A stretch of DNA of 64,000 nt from Rhizophagus clarus (taxonomy: Eukaryota > Glomeromycota > Glomeromycetes > Glomerales > Glomeraceae): the NCBI GenBank assembly GCA_015698045.1, contig BLAL01000071.1, positions 374,501-438,500 of the forward strand, read 5' to 3'. Each line of letters begins with the position of its first letter. The stretch's first letter is position 1. The notes under the pieces are model-generated. The model searched no databases. It was not told the origin of the DNA and saw nothing but the letters and a program-made list of their open reading frames with translations. A program made the translations under genes and the position numbers. Of the stretch, positions 58,171 to 64,000 are shown in pieces.

Positions 58171-59019
58171 ACCAAAGATGTTTTTGAACATTTTAATGTT
58201 TTGATAAAAAAAAGTTTAAACCTAGTTTACCCATTTTTTAGCATTTTTTTATTAATCGGTTTAATGAAAAAAAACGTTAATCGTTTTAATAAAAATTAAA
58301 AAAAAATGATTGTTTTTTATTAATTTTTTAAAATGAAAAATAATTTTTCATTAATAAGTTTAAAAAACGTTAAAAAATTTTTTTTATAGATTGTTAAAAA
58401 TTATTTTTTTTTAATTATTCGATTAAAAAACTGTTAAAAAATAAATTATTGATCATAAAAACCATAAAAGACAATTATTTTTTCTTAATTATCTGGTTTG
58501 AGATTTAATAGGTCATTAAAAAAAACAAATTAATTTTTTAATTATCCGGTTTGATAAATAAACTGTTAGGAAAGGATAAATTGATTTTTTATTTTAATTA
58601 TTTACTTTGATAATTAAAAAAAAAGTGAAATTTATTTTTTTTTATTAAAAAAACTAAAAAAATATTAATGAAGTAATTTTTTGTTACATTATTAATTAAA
58701 AACATTTTTTTAAGTTATTTTAATAAAAAAATGCTAAAGGATTCATTAAAATCATTTTATCAAAAACAATAAAAATTGTTTTTTGTTAAAAATGATATTA
58801 ATATTTTTAATTAATCATTTTTAAGTAAAAAAGTGATATTAACAGTTAATATTATTTACTACTAGTCGTTTTAGTAAAAAACAAAATTGATACTTTTTTT
58901 TTTTATCGATTTGAACGTTTATCACTTAAAATCTCATTTGATAAATGAGTACCAGGTACAGCATGTATACTTATATACCATAGGGGATGAAATCCCCTAA
59001 ATAAGCGCTCCTTAAAAGT

Positions 59020-59530
59020 CATATAATGATAATATAATGAAATAATTTTTTTTCATATTACCACAACTATCCAATTTTCACGTTAATATTAATAAAAAAT
59101 GAAAAAATAAAATAAAATATAATAAAATTAATTAAATTCAAAAAGAAAAAATTTTTTTTTTATCTCATTATAATGTTAAATATTGTAATTATAATAAGAA
59201 GTTAAAATTTCTCTTTTTAGTTTTATTTTGCTTTATTCTACTCTATTATATTTTATTTTATCTTTTGATGGGAGTGAAGTGATATAATCGAATAACCCAG
59301 TTAATTGGTAATCCGATATATATATGGATCATTTTCCATAAATGGAAATCAAAATGTGATCGACATAAAAAGCAACAAGTTACTTGTTACCTCGCTATGT
59401 CGATCAATACAACAAGTTAGTTGTTGTAAATCAACAAGTAACTTATTAATTTATAACAACTTACTTGTTGATTTACAACAACTAACTTGTTGTTTTTACA
59501 ACAACCTTTTGACTTCTACGGTACGCCATA
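59020..59530 (-). repeat. Right terminal inverted repeat of the foldback-like element
   Basis: Inverted copy of 52097-52600. Ends ctacggtacgccata. Just inside its inner end lies the palindrome aggggatgaaatcccct (58982-58998), which has no counterpart in the left arm. Confidence 0.85.
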
Positions 59531-59536
59531 GATTTG

Positions 59537-60652
59537 AAGTATTTTTGATATTCTAGATATTTCTAAATGACATAATAATTCCAAACTTCTGACATTGAAA
59601 AGAAAATCTTGAAAGAAAAAAAAGATTTCCTACGAAATCTTGAAAATGGATTTTAATGGAAAACATCCAATGATGTAATAATTAGCATTACAAATTATGA
59701 GTCATTGTAAATCACTGAGAATGAACAACTATATCTAGAAAACAAGAAAATGGATCTTAGAGGAAAAAGAAAATTTCATACAAAATCTTTAAAAAGGATT
59801 TTAATGGAAAACACCCTATGATGTAATATGCAGTAACGCTGAGCAATCTAGAATCGGAAAATCAAAAAATGAATCAGAGAATTAAAGAATGAATTATTTT
59901 GGGAAGGTTATTTAGAAAAATTGAAGAAAATGTGCAGGAAAATTATCTATAAATTAAACTCATGGGACAACTAATGTGGTTTTTGTTGAAGTTTAGTCTA
60001 CGGTAATATGGAATAAGAAAAGGGAAACTCTGCTTAGAAAGAAATCGGGAAGAAGAAAAGAAAAAGTAACAGGGGAGATTATGCTTAAATGAAAGTTGGA
60101 AATTAATTTTTAGTTTAGAAAATTATTTTTATTAACAAACTTATAATTAATTCATGAAAGGAAAATGATTAAATTCAGAAGTATGATAAAGAATTAATTT
60201 TTCTTATTAAAAACTTTTTTTAAAATGTTTTAAATAGTAGTTTTGGATGAAGAATGATTTATTTGAATAATATTAAGTATAAATTTTACCTTTATTTTTA
60301 TGTTTATTTTTTTTGTGAATTTATATGTTAAATAGAAGGGAAGTTATGTTCATTTAAAAGTTAAAGTAAGTTAAAAAGTGATGGCGGAAGCTCTCTTAAA
60401 ATGAAAGTTAAAAGAAATGTGATTAAGGGAAATCCAGAGAAAACCCTTGGTATTTGAAATACCTAAAAATAATAACGTAATAAGTTATGAAGAGATATTT
60501 TTAGAGGAAAATGTCCCAATCTTGAGTTAGTAAAGATGATGTAATAAAACATGTGATAATTACATTATACGAATTAAGAGAATGTTAAAATATTAAGAGA
60601 AAGGAAAATCTAAATCAAGATATTAAGAGTTTTAGTGTGAAGAATCATGATC
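59537..60652. other. Flank with degenerate tandem duplication
   Basis: 59540-59850 contains two diverged copies of a roughly 180-bp segment (marked by ctagaaaacaagaa and ggattttaatggaaaacatcc words). The word tctaaatgat and agaaaacaagaagat also lie left of the foldback element at 52038-52095, so the target was already repetitive. No gene seen. Confidence 0.45.
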
Positions 60653-61204
60653 TCAAATTAGTTGAAGTTGGTGATCATGCTCTCTTTGTTTTTTTTCTTT
60701 AGCAGCATTGGCAGCACATTGTTGACGAGCCTGTTTCTCTTGTACTTTTTTCCTTTTATTAACGAACTCCTACTATCAGGGTGATCCAGGAGGGAATTCA
60801 ATAGTCCCAGAATTGTTGAATATATGGCGATGTGGTATAAAAGGTAAAAGTTCAGCAAGTTTGTCTTTTTGATCCTCTGCTAAAAGTTCATCTGAGATTG
60901 GATTGAAATTGGAGAGATCGTTTTGATTAGGTATTTTTGGTTTTTTGATCAGAGAGTTGATGTGTTGATCCCAGGCGATGATGTGTTCCCTTGTAGGGAT
61001 ATATAATAAAGCATCCAGGTTCTTCCATAAATGTGATAATGGTAAGTGCTTAATAACTTTGTAAAAAGTTTTGTTGTAGTGATTTAGGTAATGTGAGGCT
61101 TTAGTAGCTTGACGCATAGTATCATGACCAGGGAATTTGCGAGAGTGATAGATAGACCTAGTTGCTACCTGGGCCTTATTATTATAGCAAGCTCTACGTT
61201 TGAC
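60653..61204 (-). pseudogene. Unidentified dispersed ORF, minus strand, interrupted
   Basis: Open from 61204: VKRRACYNNKAQVATRSIYH, HDTMRQATKASHYLNHYNKT, LSHLWKNLDALLYIPTREHI, LLAEDQKDKLAELLPFIPHR. At 60775-60767 three stops in a row (tga tag tag) are followed in the same frame by a basic stretch VNKRKKVQEKQARQQCAAN. Upstream (61205-61300) a related frame has SYIPSDNYRPKMQC. I do not recognise the family. It looks like a decayed member of a repeated, fungus-specific gene. Confidence 0.45.
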
Positions 61205-62431
61205 TTATTTGCATTGCATCTTAGGCCGGTAGTTATCTGATGGAATGTAAGAAACATTAAAAAATTTTTTGCAAAATGTGTATCTAAGTGGTGAACTGTT
61301 GTAGGATGTGCAGTCCAAATGTTAATATTTTGTTTGGTATTCTATATCACGACAGTGATTTCTAACAGTGGTGATGGTGTTGGAAAACCATTTATCATGT
61401 ATTAATTTCAGATGTTTGAACTTGTCACTTTTTGCTTTAGAAGGAGCTGAGATGAAAGCTGATGTTGTCATGTTGGAAGATGATGATGAGGCAATAAGTG
61501 ATGGTATTTTTTTGAACTTGTAGATGTGTTTTTAATGATAGATGCAGCCTTGCCGATAGTAATCCTTATTAGTGGTTCCAACCTGTGGTGGAGGAATAGT
61601 AGAGTGTAACATCACTATAGGTGAAGGAACGCTACAATAGGTGCGTTGTGTATTGTTAAAGTAGAACTGGCACAGAACATATATGCTAAATTTGAATCTA
61701 TATTTTTTATATGAAAAATTAAAAAAAGTCTGGGTAACCCAATTATTTTGGGAAGTAGAGTGAGACCATTCGGTTACAATAAGGAGGCGGTGTAACGTCT
61801 AAGCTGCCACCTTAGTGTTAACATGTCATTATTTTTATATGCTTGGTTTATTTTATTTCATATCATTATTTTATTAACATCTCATTATTTTATTACCATC
61901 GCAAACTTATTATCTCCATTTCTTATATCCTCAAATATATTTCTAGTAATACCTTTTTCATTATTACTAATATTTCCTATAACTCATTTTTCCTTTAACT
62001 TTCAAACTGCGATAGTTCTCCTATATCATGCTTTCTATATCATTAAATAAATCATTCAAATATTAATTAACACTCAGGCGAACCATGAGTATATTCAAAA
62101 TAACTTTTAATAATCAATATTTTCATCTTTATTATTTCATATCTTTTGAGAGAACAGAATTAACTGTCAAGCTCTCTATCTGTCGATCTCCAACTACTTT
62201 ACATAAAGGAAAAATTGAGTCTTTTTATAAGTTTTCAAAAATTAATTTCTACTATTTCTTTCTATTTTCTTAATTTTAAATGTTAAAATAAATTAAACTA
62301 AAAATAAAAATATGATGTAATTTAATCTAAAAATAAATAAATAAAAATATGATGTAATTTAGTCTAAAAATAAATATAACTTATGACTATTATTGTCCTT
62401 CAATTGGACTATTATCCATCATTTATTATCT
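61205..62431. other. Decayed upstream part of the ORF, then AT-rich DNA
   Basis: 61205-61600 on the minus strand shows short coding-like words with shifts and stops. 61800-62280 is AT-rich with two open frames of 62-75 codons without recognisable content. Nothing else. Confidence 0.35.
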
Positions 62432-62583
62432 GTCGGTTAAATTATTTCCTATCGGTTAAATTGTTTCCCATCGGTTAAATTATTTCCTATCGGTTAAATT
62501 ATTACCCATCGGTTAAATTAATTCCTATCGGTTAAATTATTACTCATCGGTTAAATTAATTCCTGTCGGTTAAATTATTACCC
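62432..62583. repeat. Minisatellite, 19 to 22-bp units (atcggttaaattattt)
   Basis: About eight tandem copies of tatcggttaaattatttccc with catcgg, gtcgg and aattaattcc variants. Confidence 0.85.
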
Positions 62584-62610
62584 TTGTAATTATTATGTAT
62601 TGTACTAATA

Positions 62611-63380
62611 TTATTTCTTTATCACGTGAATTTTGGCATTACAGCGGTCATATAATTTGTTTCTAATTAAGTTGAAATATTTATTTTGTACCCTTTGGGG
62701 GATAACACGTTGTAACAAGAAAAAAAGGGTAACTAAGGTAGAAATGCAAAATTTCTTGTTTGGGTAATTCAAAGTAGATGTGAATGTGTGTATGTTCGTA
62801 TGACAATAAAAATCATTAGTATATATGGTAGGCAGATCGTGCAGCAGATTCAGGGGAGCCAATAAATTCATCTACTAATCTGGAATTTTAAAAAAGAAAG
62901 TTTTTGAACATTTCCATTCATACATTGAGTTGTAACTCCAATGATCACTGTTGGTCATGTGAAAATGCTTTACAGAGACGGGGAGTTTGTATTGAAGATT
63001 TTTAGGTGAAGATATAAAAGGTGAGGAAAGAGTCAAAGGAGGCGTATTACTTTAGTAAAAATAAGAGCCTTGAACCCGTAGGTGAAGAAGTGGTTGTATT
63101 ATTCTTTTAGATAAGTATTTCTACCTTGCGTAAATATGGTAGACGAGGAGTGACAGGGTTTTTGAGTTGTGGTTTTTTGAAAGAACTATTTGGTGAGTAA
63201 TGAAAAGTAATAAAAGGTGAAGTAAAGTGCTTCTAAAAGGTCCTTGGAATTAAGTTCTGTAAAGAAAAAGACTCGTTCTAAGTGGTGTCATATACTCTTT
63301 TATAATAAAAAAGCGTCTTGCTTCCACTTGGAAAAATGGACTTAGTGATCAGCGGGAAAAGTTTTTTACTTTTATATTAC
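62611..63380 (-). pseudogene. Fragment of the NKYF repeat ORF family
   Basis: The minus strand at 62871-62611 reads YTNDFYCHTNIHTFTS, LNYPNKKFCISTLVTLFF, LQRVIPQRVQNKYFNLIRNK, LYDRC, then a stop. It matches the fragment at 20940-21903 (TND..., IPRRVQNKYFPLIRK). Its upstream part (62872-63380) resembles the start of that copy, both beginning with ttcccgctgat (63352 region here, 20947 there). Several stops make it a dead copy. Confidence 0.5.
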
Positions 63381-63714
63381 AGTCTAACCAACTACCCCAG
63401 CATCACCATAAAAAATTCACTATCACGTGATTTTTTGTGGCGTTTGAATTTTGATTGGCTCATCAGTATCGCATATAACATTTGCCTTAGAATAAAACAA
63501 AAATTAGTAGAGCAGAAATAATTTTGATGTTATTATAAAACAAAATTATTTTATTATTTTCTTATTTTCTTTATAATAAATCATATCAGCAGATTTATTT
63601 CATCATCCAAATATATTAAATTTTGTTATACAATGTATTATAAAAGTTAAAGATATGCAATATAATAATCCAAAAAAAGTGCGTACAATTTTAAAAAATG
63701 CAATTTAGGACAAT
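63381..63714. other. Intergenic, no gene seen
   Basis: AT-rich. Nothing recognised. Confidence 0.4.
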
Positions 63715-63843
63715 TTTAATTTTGGCCAGTATTAATATAATTTTGGCCAGTATTAATATAATTTTGGCTAGATTTAACATAATTTTGGCTAGATTTAACA
63801 TAATTTTGGCTAGATTTAACATAATTTTGGCTAGATTTAATAT
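63715..63843. repeat. Minisatellite of about 21-bp units
   Basis: Six copies of aattttggctagatttaacat or its aattttggccagtattaatat variant. The minus-strand 63-codon frame across it is this repeat. Confidence 0.85.
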
Positions 63844-64000
63844 ACCGTAATTGGTAATATGATAGTAATGATATTTAGTCAAATAAAAAAGAAAAAAACT
63901 TTAACATTACAATCTATAAAATCTATAATTACAAAGACAATTTCACATTTAATAATTTGTTGAATAATAATTAATATTACTATAAAAGAAAATTGTATGA

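Larger units (their letters stand above)
52091..59536. mobile_element. Foldback-like element, 7.4 kb, long inverted termini and palindromic satellite core
   Basis: Body 52097-59530, flanked by the 6-bp direct repeat gatttg (52091-52096 and 59531-59536). The termini are inverted copies of about 500 bp (52097-52600 and 59020-59530), almost identical over the outer 330 bp, starting TATGGCGTACCGTAGAAGTC. The core is nearly pure A/T with tandem hairpin-forming units (separate entries). No transposase is seen. Long inverted ends around tandem repeats match the architecture of foldback elements; assignment to a named superfamily is not possible from the sequence. Confidence 0.85.

Overview
The window looks like nuclear DNA of an arbuscular mycorrhizal fungus (Glomeromycotina), most likely Rhizophagus irregularis or a close relative. 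The reasons are the very AT-rich sequence, short GT-AG introns of about 65 to 110 bp, and the families that are expanded in that lineage: Sel1-repeat proteins, tyrosine-kinase-like kinases with the EWIPY...GGFG start, BTB proteins and SAM-domain proteins. The species is an inference; the families are read from the sequence.

Layout. 0.2-16.3 kb is a gene-family neighbourhood. It holds an intact Sel1-repeat/kinase fusion (247-4556), a broken kinase (5530-7545), a decayed SAM-domain fragment (8301-8645), a frameshifted kinase on the minus strand (10517-11689), an intact BTB-SPRY gene (11970-13364) and a broken BTB-Sel1 gene (14425-16276). 18.0-20.6 kb is a minus-strand coiled-coil gene whose 5' intron carries three evenly phased 3-nt micro-exon candidates. 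A tRNA-Arg(ACG) lies at 22.0 kb and a four-exon secreted chitin deacetylase at 26.1-27.5 kb. 28-36 kb is mostly decayed sequence with fragments of a kinase and a PIF1/Helitron-type helicase.

36-63 kb is dominated by mobile elements. There is a retroposed element with a 19-bp target duplication and A-rich tail (35980-38317), an internally deleted piggyBac copy (38625-39549), a 7.2-kb hAT element (40911-48120) split by a 4.5-kb CACTA-like element (42951-47479), a hAT MITE (48170-48952) and a 7.4-kb foldback-like element full of palindromic satellite (52097-59530). The hAT and the MITE both sit inside a tandem array of short exon-like cassettes (40485-50718). That array is the strangest thing in the window.

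How it fits together: the functional genes that look intact are the Sel1-kinase, BTB-SPRY, the coiled-coil gene, chitin deacetylase and the tRNA. The rest records family expansion by duplication followed by decay, and repeated transposon insertion. The nested insertions can be dated relative to one another from their target-site duplications.
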